This document shows positions 6,245 to 6,309 of a stretch of 6,309 nt of DNA, in pieces. The translations under genes were made by a program, and so were the position numbers. Source of the DNA: Pseudomonadota bacterium (GTDB taxonomy: Bacteria; Pseudomonadota; Alphaproteobacteria; Rhizobiales; Xanthobacteraceae); the NCBI GenBank assembly GCA_021779635.1, contig JAJYAH010000426.1:1-6309 (forward strand). The letters are read 5' to 3'. The notes beneath the pieces are model-generated. The model searched no databases and was not told the origin of the DNA. It saw only the letters and a list, made by a program, of their open reading frames with translations. The first letter of the stretch is position 1, and every line of letters starts with the position of its first letter.

Positions 6245-6309
6245 CCAATTCCCAGTCCTGCACGTTCAGTGTGTTGATTTGCAGCGTCCGGCTGCACCCT
6301 GGCCTTGCG
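6225..6309 (-). CDS. C-terminal end of an upstream gene (partial, tentative)
   Basis: The frame is open from the right edge (first whole codon at 6308) to a TAG at 6225-6227, giving 27 residues that end in TLQINTLNVQDWELDERGSR. Two of every three third positions are G or C. An alternative frame from the edge (first codon at 6309) ends at a TGA overlapping the ATG at 6244 as ATGA, but its third positions are less GC-rich and its peptide looks less protein-like. Either way, an upstream minus-strand gene probably runs into the cassette with an overlap, extending the operon beyond the window. Too little is visible to identify it. Confidence 0.4.
   Translation of the reverse strand, partial: ARPGCSRTLQINTLNVQDWELDERGSR

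Overview
The window looks like chromosome of an alphaproteobacterium, most likely the Bradyrhizobium/Rhodopseudomonas group (Nitrobacteraceae). The clues are GC-rich codon use, a small membrane-anchored protein (minus strand, 1160-1615) resembling one I recall from Bradyrhizobium genomes, and a perfect FNR/FixK-type palindrome in front of it. No RNA genes, insertion sequences, CRISPR arrays or attachment sites are visible.

Layout. (1) 1-1114, plus strand: the C-terminal three quarters of an aspartate ammonia-lyase (aspA), cut by the left edge. (2) 1160-1615, minus strand: a small membrane-anchored hypothetical protein, convergent with aspA. (3) 1616-1826: an intergenic region holding the TTGAT-N4-ATCAA palindrome, a correctly spaced -10-like hexamer and a strong hairpin. 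(4) 1827-6244, minus strand: four tightly packed genes read right to left. They are a 489-aa four-helix membrane protein with coiled coils, a 276-aa membrane-anchored periplasmic protein with a von Willebrand A-like core, a 354-aa MotA/ExbB/ZorA-like membrane protein with a long helical cytoplasmic tail, and a 343-aa MotB/ZorB-like protein with one membrane helix and an OmpA-type peptidoglycan-binding domain. (5) 6225-6309: the end of a further minus-strand reading frame that may overlap the first operon gene.

The four-gene cassette is the notable content. The last two genes have the architecture of an ion-driven stator pair: a multi-helix channel subunit plus a peptidoglycan-anchored subunit with an acidic residue in its only membrane helix. 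They are not ordinary flagellar MotAB, because no flagellar gene is present. They are also not a textbook Zorya system, because no ZorC, ZorD or ZorE gene is visible in the window. Instead they are translationally linked to a VWA-like protein and a second polytopic membrane protein. I infer an envelope-spanning assembly, possibly ion-driven and possibly related to Zorya-type defence, but the sequence does not prove a function. More genes of the system may lie beyond the right edge.
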